In this document: piece by piece, positions 33,394 through 42,179 of the stretch
Numbering within the stretch: position 1 is the first letter of the stretch
Layout: each line of letters starts with the position of its first letter
Source: Acidobacteriota bacterium
GTDB lineage: Bacteria > Acidobacteriota > UBA890 > WLXD01
Direction: 5' to 3'
NCBI GenBank assembly: GCA_029263295.1
Contig: JAJCXT010000043.1
Coordinates: forward strand, 1 to 63,967
DNA length: 63,967 nucleotides
Position numbers and translations under genes: made by a program
Notes under the pieces: generated by a model
Databases searched by the model: none
What the model was told of the DNA's origin: nothing
The model's input: only the letters and a program-made list of their open reading frames with translations

Positions 33394-35595
33394 CTAGCGG
33401 ACGTTCTCCACGATCATGATGTCCGTCTCGCGGCGATCCACCTGGGCGTAGATCAGGAAGGTCTCGTCGTCCGCGACGGCCAGGGAGGGATGTTGCCGGG
33501 GAGTAAGTCCGGGGAGCGCGAACAGCGGCACGAGCCGGCCGGCCGGCAGTTCCCAGAGCGCTATCTGGCGCGGGCTTCGCGCGGCGAAATAGATGCCGCG
33601 TTGGCCAACCGACCAGCTTCCCCAGTCGATCAGTTGAACGTCCGTGAGCACCGCCTCCTCACCCGCTGCATCCAGGCCGGTGCGCCAGACTCCCGGCTGC
33701 CGAGGCTTCGTGTAATAGAGATAGCCGTCAGGACCCTCCTGGGCGGCGTAGGCTCCGGCGTGGGTGATCTGGGTGGCCTCACCGCCGGCCGCGGGCATAC
33801 GCCAGATCTCCCAGTCGCCGCTGCGATCAGAGGTGAGGTAAATCCAGCGGCCGTCGCGCGAATAGTCGGCCGCGAACTCCTCGCCGGGATGTTCCGTAAG
33901 CCGCTCCGGGTCGCCACCGCGGGCATCGACTACCCACAGATCGGCGTGACCCTCGGGACGTGCGTCGAACACGATGTTGGCGCCGTCGGGCGAGAATCGC
34001 GGTGTGCCGGCAAACGGCCCTTCGAACGACGTGTGCTGGATTGGGTTGGAGCCGTCGAGCGCAGCCGACCAGATCTCGAAGTAGCCGGAACGATCGGAGG
34101 CGAACGTCACGCGACTGCCGTCGCTCGAGATATCGGGATGTGCCTCCCATCGTGACGAACTCAGCACACGGGCAGGCTCGTCCACGCCGACGCCTCTGAT
34201 GTCCGCACGCCAGAGGTTCGTCTCGGTAACGGCGCGGTAATACGCCAGACGGTTCGTGGCTCGCGACAAGCTCAGCGACGTCATCTGGTGGTCGTTGACA
34301 GCTACGGGCGTGGGATTACCACCGGCGGCGCTCACTTTCCACAGGCGAAACTCGCCGGTCCGATAGGACGAATACAGGATGTGCTCGCCATCGGCCATCC
34401 AGTCGTGGCCGCCGATGTCACGGTTGTCGGACGTCACGCGCCGGGGCTCGGCCTCCGGGCGGCCGTCCTTCAGATCAACGACGAACAGATCGGAAAGCCC
34501 GTCGCCGCGGATCCGATGAAAGGAGAAGCGGTTGCCGTCGGGCGAGAACCTCGGGTAGTAGTCGCCCTGATCGGTCGGACGTGGTTCGCCTACCGCAGCG
34601 GCGGAACCGTCGGCGATCGCCACCACGAACACGCGGGTCGGCTCCCCCCCCCCAACAGCGGCGCCAACCGCCAGCAACGTGCCATCCGGCGACACGGCGA
34701 GGTTACCGATCGGCATCCCCGGACAGTCGGCCAACCGACGACTGGTGCCTCCCGTCGCCGGGATCTGGAAGATGCCGCAGTGGCCCTCACCGCCGGTCAC
34801 GTAGACGACATGCAGCCCGTCCGGCGTCCACGCCGGGCCCAGGTCGTGGCCCGGCGTACCGACCAACAGCGACGGCGCCTCGGACCCGATCAACTTGACG
34901 TAGATGTCGTGGTGATCGCTTCCCTCGGGTTTCCACACGAACGCCAGGTGGTTGCCGTCGGGCGAAAGTGCGGGGCCGAATTCCATGCCGGGCAGGGCCG
35001 TGGCCGGGAGCGGCTGGAGCATCACTGGCACCGCGTCGGGCGATGGAACCGACGAGCCCACGAACGCGAAGAGCACTGCGGTGACTGCCACGACCACTGC
35101 TAAGCCGGCAGCGACCTGCCAGCCTCGACGAGATCTGTTCATGCCGTTGGCAACGTCTGCGTCAAGGCCCACCGTGGGCATCGACGACGTCCCGGCGGCG
35201 GCGTGCCGTGGCAGTCCCGTTCCATCTGCGGTGGCAGCGAACTCCACGCGGGCCCGCTCGCTCACGTCGGCAACGAGCCGGTATCCCGACTTGCTAATCG
35301 TCTCCACGTAGCGCGGCGCACGCCAGTCGTCGTCGAGCGCCTTGCGCAACGCCGCAATCGAGTAGGTGAGGACGTTCGGCGATACGGCGACCTGGCCCCA
35401 GACGCCGTCGATCAGCTGCTGCTGGCCAATGACCTGCCCCGGCCGCGCTGCCAGGTGCACGAGCACCCGCATGACCTTAGGCTCGAGCTGGCGCGTCTCC
35501 CCACCTGCGCCCTCGATGCGATTGAGCCGTGGATACACCTGCCACTCGCCCAGGCGAAAGGACTCGGTGTCAATTGCTGCAGCATCGTCGCGCAT
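33394..35595 (-). CDS. Membrane one-component regulator: winged helix plus TolB-like propeller
   Basis: 733 aa. Residues about 12-110 are an OmpR/CadC-type winged helix (LEPKVMRVLVHLAARPGQVI, VSPNVLTYSIAALRKALDDD, YVETISKSGYRLVADV). A single membrane helix follows (about 158-182, VAAGLAVVVAVTAVLFAF). Residues about 195-733 are a WD40-like/PD40 TolB-type propeller with repeated FSPDG and SPDG strands. The cytosolic DNA-binding domain is thus tied to a periplasmic sensor propeller, as in CadC/ToxR-like proteins. No target gene is evident; the PadR-ADOP operon lies upstream on the same strand. Confidence 0.88.
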   Translation of the reverse strand: MRDDAAAIDTESFRLGEWQVYPRLNRIEGAGGETRQLEPKVMRVLVHLAARPGQVIGQQQLIDGVWGQVAVSPNVLTYSIAALRKALDDDWRAPRYVETISKSGYRLVADVSERARVEFAATADGTGLPRHAAAGTSSMPTVGLDADVANGMNRSRRGWQVAAGLAVVVAVTAVLFAFVGSSVPSPDAVPVMLQPLPATALPGMEFGPALSPDGNHLAFVWKPEGSDHHDIYVKLIGSEAPSLLVGTPGHDLGPAWTPDGLHVVYVTGGEGHCGIFQIPATGGTSRRLADCPGMPIGNLAVSPDGTLLAVGAAVGGGEPTRVFVVAIADGSAAAVGEPRPTDQGDYYPRFSPDGNRFSFHRIRGDGLSDLFVVDLKDGRPEAEPRRVTSDNRDIGGHDWMADGEHILYSSYRTGEFRLWKVSAAGGNPTPVAVNDHQMTSLSLSRATNRLAYYRAVTETNLWRADIRGVGVDEPARVLSSSRWEAHPDISSDGSRVTFASDRSGYFEIWSAALDGSNPIQHTSFEGPFAGTPRFSPDGANIVFDARPEGHADLWVVDARGGDPERLTEHPGEEFAADYSRDGRWIYLTSDRSGDWEIWRMPAAGGEATQITHAGAYAAQEGPDGYLYYTKPRQPGVWRTGLDAAGEEAVLTDVQLIDWGSWSVGQRGIYFAARSPRQIALWELPAGRLVPLFALPGLTPRQHPSLAVADDETFLIYAQVDRRETDIMIVENVR

Positions 35596-35780
35596 CGATA
35601 TGGCCGTTCGGTAGGGAGCCCTCAGGGTATCTCACGGTGCCCGCTCGACCGCGGATGGCGCGGTCCATCCCGTGATTTCCTCAAGCACCGTGGGCTCCCC
35701 GTCAATCCCCGTCATCATCGGACGAAGTGATCGAGGCCAGTTCCGGCCGCTTCTAGACCCTTGGCCATCACCCTTTCACG

Positions 35781-38522
35781 TCAGTCGCCGCGCAGGGCCT
35801 CGACCGGGTTGACCCTGCTCGCGCGCAGCGCGGGGATCAATGTGGCAACCACGGCCAGACTTCCGACGACCAGCACGATCACCGCGAGCGTCAGTGGGTC
35901 GTTGCGCTCGACCCCGAACAGCAACCCCTCCAGAAGTCGTGTGCCGGCCAGCGAGCCGAGCAAACCCAGGGTAGTACCTATGATGGCGAGTCGGGCGCCG
36001 CTGCTGAGCATCATCGACACCACGTCCCGGCCTACAGCACCAAGCGCCATGCGGATACCGAGTTCGCGCGTTCGGCTCGCCACCGCACGAGTGGTAACTC
36101 CATAGAGACCGAGCACAGCGAGGAAGGCCGCGACTGTCGCGAACACTGCGATCAGCCTGGTGAGATAGCGGCTGCTATCCATCGACCGGGCGATCCGCGC
36201 GCTCATCGGCAGCAGAGCGCTTATCGGCAACTCGGCATCGACAACGTTCACGGCGTCTCGGACGACACCGACCATGGCGTTCGGATCTCCCGTGGTTCGA
36301 ATGAGCAGACTGCCACCCGCCTGCCCATGGGGAGCAAGCGGAGAGTAGAGCTGCATAGCGACTTCCTGCGTGAGTTCGAAGTCACGGATGTCGGCCACGA
36401 CGCCGACGATCACCGACTCCTGACCCCACCAGCCGAGTGTCTTGCCCACCGCGCTTTCGTGTGGCCAGAAACGCCGAGCAAGGTACTCGTTCACGACCAC
36501 CACCGAGGCAGCTTCGGCCACATCATCGGACGGTCGCAGGTGACGCCCTTCTAGCAGCTGAGCGCCCATCAACTGCAGGTAGTTCGTCGAGACGAAGCGG
36601 CGCTCGGCGATGAGCATGTCGGCGTCCTCCCCGACGTAGCCCTCGGGCGTGATGTTGTTGTTGGCGTAGCTGTTGGAAAACGGGAGCGATTGCGCCAGCC
36701 CCACCTCTTCCACCCCGGGTAGGGCGGCGAGACGTTCCTGTAGACGGTCGTAGTAGCCGCGCATCGCGCCGTCGTCGAAGGTTCCTTCGGCGTCGGCGAA
36801 CCGCGACCTCTCGGCCCATGCCACCAACGTGAGCACGCGTTCCGCGCGGAACCCGGGATCGACTCGATTGACACTCATGAAACTGCGCGTGAGCAACCCG
36901 GCTCCCACCAACAGGATGGTGGCGGCCGCTACCTCGGCAATCACCATTGCCGCCTGTAATCGGCTGCGGCCAGCGCTGCCGAAACGCTCGGCGCGGAACG
37001 CGCCCGACAGATCGGTACGCGCCAGCGAGATCGCCGGGGCTAGCCCGAACAGGATCCCGGAAAGGACCGATATACCAACGGCAAAGCCGAGCGCACGCAC
37101 GTCGAGCGCGACGTCTGTGATCCTCGGAACGCCCGCAGGCGCGAGCGCCACCAGCGCTCGTATACCGAACGCCGCGAACGTGGCGCCCAGGATGCCAGCG
37201 AGCGCGCCTAGCACGAGACTCTCGGTCAATAGCTGGCGGGTGATGCGTAGTCGGCCCGCACCCAATGCGCCGCGCACGGCGATCTCCTGCTGCCGATCAA
37301 TCGCTTGCCCGAGCAGGAACGTCGCCACGTTGCCACACGCCACCAACAGGACGACGACGACCGCCACCATCAACAGGGTGAGCGGGGCCCGAACGTCACC
37401 GACGACGATGTCGAGGTACGGAGCGAGAGTGGCGTCGTGTTGCGTGAAATGATCCGGCCCCCCGACCGCCTTCAGCACCCTCCCCGTCTCGTCGGCGGCC
37501 ATCACCTCCGTTACGCCGCCATTGAGAACCGCCATCACATCGAACACGTGATTCGGATCGCCGGTGTTGCCCGCGAAGTAGCCCCCGGGCCGGCTACTGA
37601 ATATCGGAATCCACAGCGGCCTGGTCCTGGTTACCGACACGGCAAAGTCCTCCGGTAGCACACCGACCACTTCGTAAGGAGTGCCGGAAAGGCGTAGGAC
37701 CTGGCCTGCGAGATCGTCGATCCCGCCGAGCCGTTCCTGCCAGAACGTCCACGAGACGACCACCACATGGCCATCCGACGCCTCATCGTCCGGCAGGAAG
37801 AACCGCCCCGCAGCCGGACTAGCCCCCAGCAGCGAGAACAAATCGAGGCCGGCGAGGCCAACCGTGACGCGTTGGGCTTCGCCGGCGCCAGTGAGAGTGC
37901 CCGAGGCCGCTCCCACCAACGACGCGGCGCGGAACGACTCCTGCCGGTCGTACCACTCGACGAACTCCGTGTACGACCAGCGCGCCGAGTCGGCCATGTG
38001 CCCCAGCGCCTCGTGGTCCTTCCATTCCGGGATTGTCACGGCGACGGACACCAGCCGATCCGCGGCGGGATAGGGCAAAGGGCGCAACAGGACGCCATCG
38101 ACCACCGAGAACATCGCCGCCGAAGCGCCGATCCCCAACGCCAGCGTGAACACCGACAGGAGGGTCAACTGCGGCCGTTGCGCCAGCGAGCGGCGGGCGT
38201 AACGCAGGTCCAGGAGAAGAGTGTCGAACATCGAGAGTCGCTCGCTTGGGGGGAGAGATGGGCCGTCATGGGCGCGCTCTGCGAGCCCGTTCGAGATGAG
38301 ATCGCGCGCCAGGCGAAGCCATAGCCAGACCACACCGGGTGTTCCGGAGCGCGCGTGCTGCGCAGACAGGATGTCGAGGATGTTCTGGAGCATCGAATCG
38401 GCATGTTCCTGCCGGAACCGCGACGGGAAGGTACGCAGCAGCGCTCGGCTCGCGGCAAGGGCGAGTCGCACGGCCCATGGAGGGCCGAGGCGCGATCGGG
38501 GAGCCGGCGACAGCGCGGGCAT
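35781..38522 (-). CDS. ADOP-family (MacB/FtsX-like) ABC permease, copy 2
   Basis: 913 aa, beginning at the A shared with the PadR stop (TGATG). It has the ADOP N-terminal helix domain (LLRTFPSRFRQEHADSML, RDLISNGLAERA), then a first membrane helix (FTLALGIGASAAMFSVVDGV), LLRPLPYPAADRLVSV, a first FtsX block with VVVVLLVACGNVATFLLGQ and a second half ending LRASRVNPVEALRGD. The two MacB-core/FtsX units are clear. No ATPase or periplasmic adaptor gene is adjacent. It is diverged from copy 1 at 8326, so this is not a recent duplication. Substrate unknown. Confidence 0.9.
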   Translation of the reverse strand: MPALSPAPRSRLGPPWAVRLALAASRALLRTFPSRFRQEHADSMLQNILDILSAQHARSGTPGVVWLWLRLARDLISNGLAERAHDGPSLPPSERLSMFDTLLLDLRYARRSLAQRPQLTLLSVFTLALGIGASAAMFSVVDGVLLRPLPYPAADRLVSVAVTIPEWKDHEALGHMADSARWSYTEFVEWYDRQESFRAASLVGAASGTLTGAGEAQRVTVGLAGLDLFSLLGASPAAGRFFLPDDEASDGHVVVVSWTFWQERLGGIDDLAGQVLRLSGTPYEVVGVLPEDFAVSVTRTRPLWIPIFSSRPGGYFAGNTGDPNHVFDVMAVLNGGVTEVMAADETGRVLKAVGGPDHFTQHDATLAPYLDIVVGDVRAPLTLLMVAVVVVLLVACGNVATFLLGQAIDRQQEIAVRGALGAGRLRITRQLLTESLVLGALAGILGATFAAFGIRALVALAPAGVPRITDVALDVRALGFAVGISVLSGILFGLAPAISLARTDLSGAFRAERFGSAGRSRLQAAMVIAEVAAATILLVGAGLLTRSFMSVNRVDPGFRAERVLTLVAWAERSRFADAEGTFDDGAMRGYYDRLQERLAALPGVEEVGLAQSLPFSNSYANNNITPEGYVGEDADMLIAERRFVSTNYLQLMGAQLLEGRHLRPSDDVAEAASVVVVNEYLARRFWPHESAVGKTLGWWGQESVIVGVVADIRDFELTQEVAMQLYSPLAPHGQAGGSLLIRTTGDPNAMVGVVRDAVNVVDAELPISALLPMSARIARSMDSSRYLTRLIAVFATVAAFLAVLGLYGVTTRAVASRTRELGIRMALGAVGRDVVSMMLSSGARLAIIGTTLGLLGSLAGTRLLEGLLFGVERNDPLTLAVIVLVVGSLAVVATLIPALRASRVNPVEALRGD

Positions 38523-38878
38523 CAGACGTCGCTCTCGCCGATCAGGTTCTGCTCCGCGGCGAAGCGCACCGATGCGGAAAGGCGCCGCGCTTCAGCGGCG
38601 GCTACGTCGCGACCGAGGTCCGTCAGCCGGTAGTAGCGCCGCCGTTGATCATCGAGCGCGGCGACCGGCCTGTCGCCGGCCTCCTCGATCAGGAGCTGTT
38701 CCTGCAAGCGATTGAACGCCCGGTACATGGTCCCCGGAAGGAGCCGAACCCGGCCCTCGGTACGCCGCTCAACCTGCTGCATGATCGCGTAGCCATGCGC
38801 CTCGCCGGCCGACAGGCTCAGCAGAATCTCGAAGAATCCTGGCGTTAATGGCAGGAAATCGTCAGCTGCGGCGCGCAT
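38522..38878 (-). CDS. PadR-family transcriptional regulator, copy 2
   Basis: 118 aa from the ATG at 38878. The frame upstream to 39040 is discarded because it runs through the promoter dyad and into the 3' end of the helicase-nuclease gene. The winged helix has FFEILLSLSAGEAHGYAIMQQV and LLPGTMYRAFNRLQEQLLIEE, then RRRYYRLTDLGRDVA. Its stop shares one base with the ADOP start, so the two are tightly coupled. A 9-bp-arm dyad covers the promoter. Confidence 0.9.
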   Translation of the reverse strand: MRAAADDFLPLTPGFFEILLSLSAGEAHGYAIMQQVERRTEGRVRLLPGTMYRAFNRLQEQLLIEEAGDRPVAALDDQRRRYYRLTDLGRDVAAAEARRLSASVRFAAEQNLIGESDV

Positions 38879-38898
38879 CGCGTCTCCGGTGAAAGTGC

Positions 38899-38942
38899 CT
38901 ATGTGCTTAAGGACTATATCAAATGAGCACATAGTCGGACAA
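38899..38942 (-). promoter_or_regulatory. Palindromic operator and promoter of padR-ADOP operon 2
   Basis: Arms CTATGTGCT (38899-38907) and AGCACATAG (38926-38934), perfect over 9 bp, spacer 18 nt. On the minus strand a TATAGT -10-like hexamer (38913-38918) sits in the spacer, with TTGTCC (38937-38942) 18 bp upstream as a -35-like element. A dimer on the arms would bracket the -10. Confidence 0.62.
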
Positions 38943-38957
38943 CACCATCGAGAACGA

Positions 38958-41900
38958 CTAATCGAGGGAGGTCGCCGGGGGCATCTCGATGAAACTGTTC
39001 GGCCCGGTGAAGTGCAGCGCGATCGTCGCGCCGCCGCCAATCTCTGAGGCCTCGTGGTAGATGCGGGCCTGGATGGTGTAGTCCTTCGACACGCCTTCGG
39101 CCTCGTCGGCGCCGATCTCGTGAGTCTTGAAGTCGATCACCCATGCTGGCGGTCCCGGTCGATACAGATCGAAGGCGCCCACGCGCCACTCGCGCTCGCC
39201 GGCGAGGTGGACGAACTCGAGTTCGCGGTAGTGCTCGCCTTCGGTGTACCAGGCCCACTCCTCGGAACTGACCACGCGCCGTATCTCGTCCTCGAGCTTC
39301 TCCCGGTACTCGGACGAATCGAGCACCTCCTCGAGGTCCGGATCGTCGAGGCCGCCGATGGCGATGCGCAACAGCCACGATAGCTCGGCCTCCTCGCGAA
39401 TGTGTTCGAGCACGTCGTGGATGACCGTCCCGCGAACGGTCGCCGGAACCGGGCGGGCTCCAGGCGCGGACGCGTGCGTGCCTGGCCCGTCGGCAGACGC
39501 GGTACCCGCGTTCGGGTCGAGAGTCCCCTCTTCCATCTGGCGCGCAAACTCCCAGCTCGGCTGCACGCCGTGGTGGTAGCGCAAACGCCAGGTCTTCTCG
39601 TCCTTGGCGCGGCCCATGAGCTCGGTGGCCGAGACGACGAAGCGGGGCTGTGGATCGGGCACCGACTCGAGCAGTGCCGGCGGTGCGTCGAGGCGAAGAT
39701 CGCCGAGCCAGGCGAGGGTCGGGGCGGGATGATCGCTCGATGGAACCAGCTCGGGCGCCTCATCACGAATCATGAAGGGGCTGCCGTCGACGCTGGCCGC
39801 CAGCAGTGCCGAATAGGACTTCTCACGATTGCGTGGGCCGACGATCACCAGACGGTCGCGGGCACGCGTCGTGGCGACATAGAGCAGGCGGGTGTCCTCT
39901 GCGATCTCTTCAGCGTCGTAGCGCCGCCACAATCGCCACGCGCGCAAGCCACGATCCGCCTGCGCGGGGCACAGCACCGGGCCCAGCTCCGGGTCGGACC
40001 AGAACGCGTTGGCGTTGCGGTCGGATCGCGCACTGCCGGTTCCCACCAGGAAGACCACCGGCCATTCGAGCCCCTTGGCAGCGTGGATGGTGGACAACGT
40101 GACCACATCGTCGTCCTTGGAGTACAGGGGCGCCTGCGGCAGGCCGTTGTCCTGCGCGTCCCACCGTTCCCACACCTCCAGGAACGTGGCGATGTCCAGG
40201 TCACGGTACTGCTCGGTGAATTGCAGGAAGCTCTGGATGTTGGCAAGTTGCTCCTCAGCGCCGCCGCCTACCAGCAGATGGAGGCGGTAGCCGAGCGCGT
40301 CGAGAACGAATCGCAACACCTCGTCCAGCGGCACCCGGTGCACCAGGTCGCGGGCCTCGGCAACAGCGTCCAGTGCGCGATCCAGGGCCGTGCGTTCGAT
40401 GTCGCTGAGCAGCGCCCCCTCGGGACCATCGAACCACTCGCCGTCGGCCACGAACCGGCGCGCCTTGAGCAGCAACGACTTGCCCTTGCCGCGCAATGCC
40501 ATGTGCGTGATCACCTCGTCGCGCAGCGCCACGAACGGCGAGCGCAGGAAGCCGAAGGCGCGGTAGTCGTCGCGCGGATTGCGCAGTAGCCGCAGAAGAT
40601 TGAGCAGGTCGAGAATCTCCTGGCGCTTGCCCAGGTGTGGAGCCCCGGAGATGTAGTAGCGGATGCCGGCCCCCGCCAGCGCGCCCTCGAAAGCCGGCAG
40701 CACTTTGCGGCCGCGGTACAGGATGGCGATGTCGCGAGTCTCGATGAGCCGGAGCTCGCCGGTGTCCGGATCGGTGATCTGTTCAGTGCCAACGATCTCT
40801 TCGATTCGCGCGGCCACCTGCGCGGCCTCGGCGTGCAGATCCTCCTTGATGGACACCTCGCCGTTCTTCTTCTCGGTGCGATTCTCGGCCACCAGCCATT
40901 CGAGGCGCGCGGTGTTGGTCTCCTTCACGCCAGCGACGAGATCCGCATAGGCGATACGGCTGCCCAGGCCTTCCTCGTCGATCTTGTCTCCCACCGCGGC
41001 CATGGCCGTGCCGCAGGCATCGTTGACGAAGTCCACGATGGGCGGCGCGCAACGGAAGTTCTCCGACAGGTCGAGCACTACCCCGTCGCGCTCCAGCCCG
41101 GCAGTCACCTGATTCCACACCGAGATGTCCGCGCCACGGAAGCGATAGATCGATTGCTTGGGGTCGCCTACCAGGAACAACTGCGGGCGGCTCACGGGCG
41201 CCGCAGGCTCGCTGCCTGCCATGCCCGTTCGCAGCAGCCCGACGATGGCAAATGCGATATCGCGCTGAGCCCCGTCGGTGTCCTGGAACTCATCGATGAT
41301 CAGGATCCTGTACCGGCGGCGGATGCCATCGAGAGCTGCGGCGGCGTTCTTTCCGGTGAGCAACCGGCGCGCATCGAGAATCAGGGCGTCGAAGTCGCGG
41401 GCGTTCTCATCGGCCAGGTAGCTGTTCCATTCCTTCAGCGCGCGGCGCGCCAGGCTGACCAGCCCCTCGGCGTTGGCCAGCGCGGGGCCGTCTTTGTCCT
41501 CGTCCCACTCCCCTGCCAGGTGCTGCAGCGCCTCGACGTTCAGCGTGTCGTCGGCACCGAGCCAGGCCGCGTAGCGATCCTCGTGCCAGCGCAGGTCGTC
41601 CATCGCCTTGCGCACGTAGTCGACCACGCCATCGCTGAAACTGAAGCCGGTGAGCTTGAAGTTCTGCAGCAGGCGACCGGCACCTTCGTGCCCTTCGGCG
41701 AGCGCCTGCTTCACGACATCCTTAATGAGATCGTCCTTCGCCGCCCACGCCTCGCGCTGATCGAGCACTCGGAAGGTGGGGTCGATCTCGAGGCGCAGCG
41801 CGTGCTCGCGCAGCAGCTCGCCGCAGAAGGAGTGGATGGTGCCGATGGAGGCGCGATCGATTTGCCAGCGCAGCTCGTCGGCACGCTCGGAGGCCATGAT

Positions 41901-42179
41901 GCCCTCACGCAGCTTGCGTTTGAGATCGTAGGCGGCCTTCTCCGTGAAGGTAATTGCGGCAATCTCGCGCAGCGAACAGGGATCGGTGCAGGCCGCCACC
42001 TCGTGGCTGGCCTCCGGGTTGGCGTCGTCTCGCGCCGGCTCGAGTCGCAAGCCGAGCAACCAGCGGATCTTGGCCACCACCGTGGCGGTCTTGCCAGTGC
42101 CGGCGTTGGCCACGAGCAAGGCGTGGCCGGTCTCGGTGATGGCGGCGGTCTGCTGAGGTGTCCAGCGCACTTCAGACAT
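38958..42179 (-). CDS. addA: AddA-type UvrD-like helicase/nuclease subunit
   Basis: 1073 aa from the ATG at 42179, which overlaps the end of the upstream subunit gene by 8 bp. Superfamily 1A helicase motifs: WTPQQTAAITETGHALLVA, Walker A VANAGTGKTATVVAKI, the early ITFTEKAAYDLKRKL, DEFQDTDGAQR (motif II), VGDPKQSIYRFRGAD, STIHAAKGLEWPVVF and YVATTRARDRLVI (motif VI). A C-terminal PD-(D/E)XK nuclease is marked by VGAFDLYRPGPPAWVIDFKTH (about residues 1000-1020). It would process double-strand breaks for RecA loading as the motor half of an AddAB/RecBCD-like enzyme. Confidence 0.82.
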   Translation of the reverse strand: MSEVRWTPQQTAAITETGHALLVANAGTGKTATVVAKIRWLLGLRLEPARDDANPEASHEVAACTDPCSLREIAAITFTEKAAYDLKRKLREGIMASERADELRWQIDRASIGTIHSFCGELLREHALRLEIDPTFRVLDQREAWAAKDDLIKDVVKQALAEGHEGAGRLLQNFKLTGFSFSDGVVDYVRKAMDDLRWHEDRYAAWLGADDTLNVEALQHLAGEWDEDKDGPALANAEGLVSLARRALKEWNSYLADENARDFDALILDARRLLTGKNAAAALDGIRRRYRILIIDEFQDTDGAQRDIAFAIVGLLRTGMAGSEPAAPVSRPQLFLVGDPKQSIYRFRGADISVWNQVTAGLERDGVVLDLSENFRCAPPIVDFVNDACGTAMAAVGDKIDEEGLGSRIAYADLVAGVKETNTARLEWLVAENRTEKKNGEVSIKEDLHAEAAQVAARIEEIVGTEQITDPDTGELRLIETRDIAILYRGRKVLPAFEGALAGAGIRYYISGAPHLGKRQEILDLLNLLRLLRNPRDDYRAFGFLRSPFVALRDEVITHMALRGKGKSLLLKARRFVADGEWFDGPEGALLSDIERTALDRALDAVAEARDLVHRVPLDEVLRFVLDALGYRLHLLVGGGAEEQLANIQSFLQFTEQYRDLDIATFLEVWERWDAQDNGLPQAPLYSKDDDVVTLSTIHAAKGLEWPVVFLVGTGSARSDRNANAFWSDPELGPVLCPAQADRGLRAWRLWRRYDAEEIAEDTRLLYVATTRARDRLVIVGPRNREKSYSALLAASVDGSPFMIRDEAPELVPSSDHPAPTLAWLGDLRLDAPPALLESVPDPQPRFVVSATELMGRAKDEKTWRLRYHHGVQPSWEFARQMEEGTLDPNAGTASADGPGTHASAPGARPVPATVRGTVIHDVLEHIREEAELSWLLRIAIGGLDDPDLEEVLDSSEYREKLEDEIRRVVSSEEWAWYTEGEHYRELEFVHLAGEREWRVGAFDLYRPGPPAWVIDFKTHEIGADEAEGVSKDYTIQARIYHEASEIGGGATIALHFTGPNSFIEMPPATSLD

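Noticed and set aside
38879-39040. 54-codon N-terminal extension of PadR copy 2
   Set aside because: It crosses the promoter dyad and the 3' end of addA; PadR proteins of this type are about 110-120 aa.
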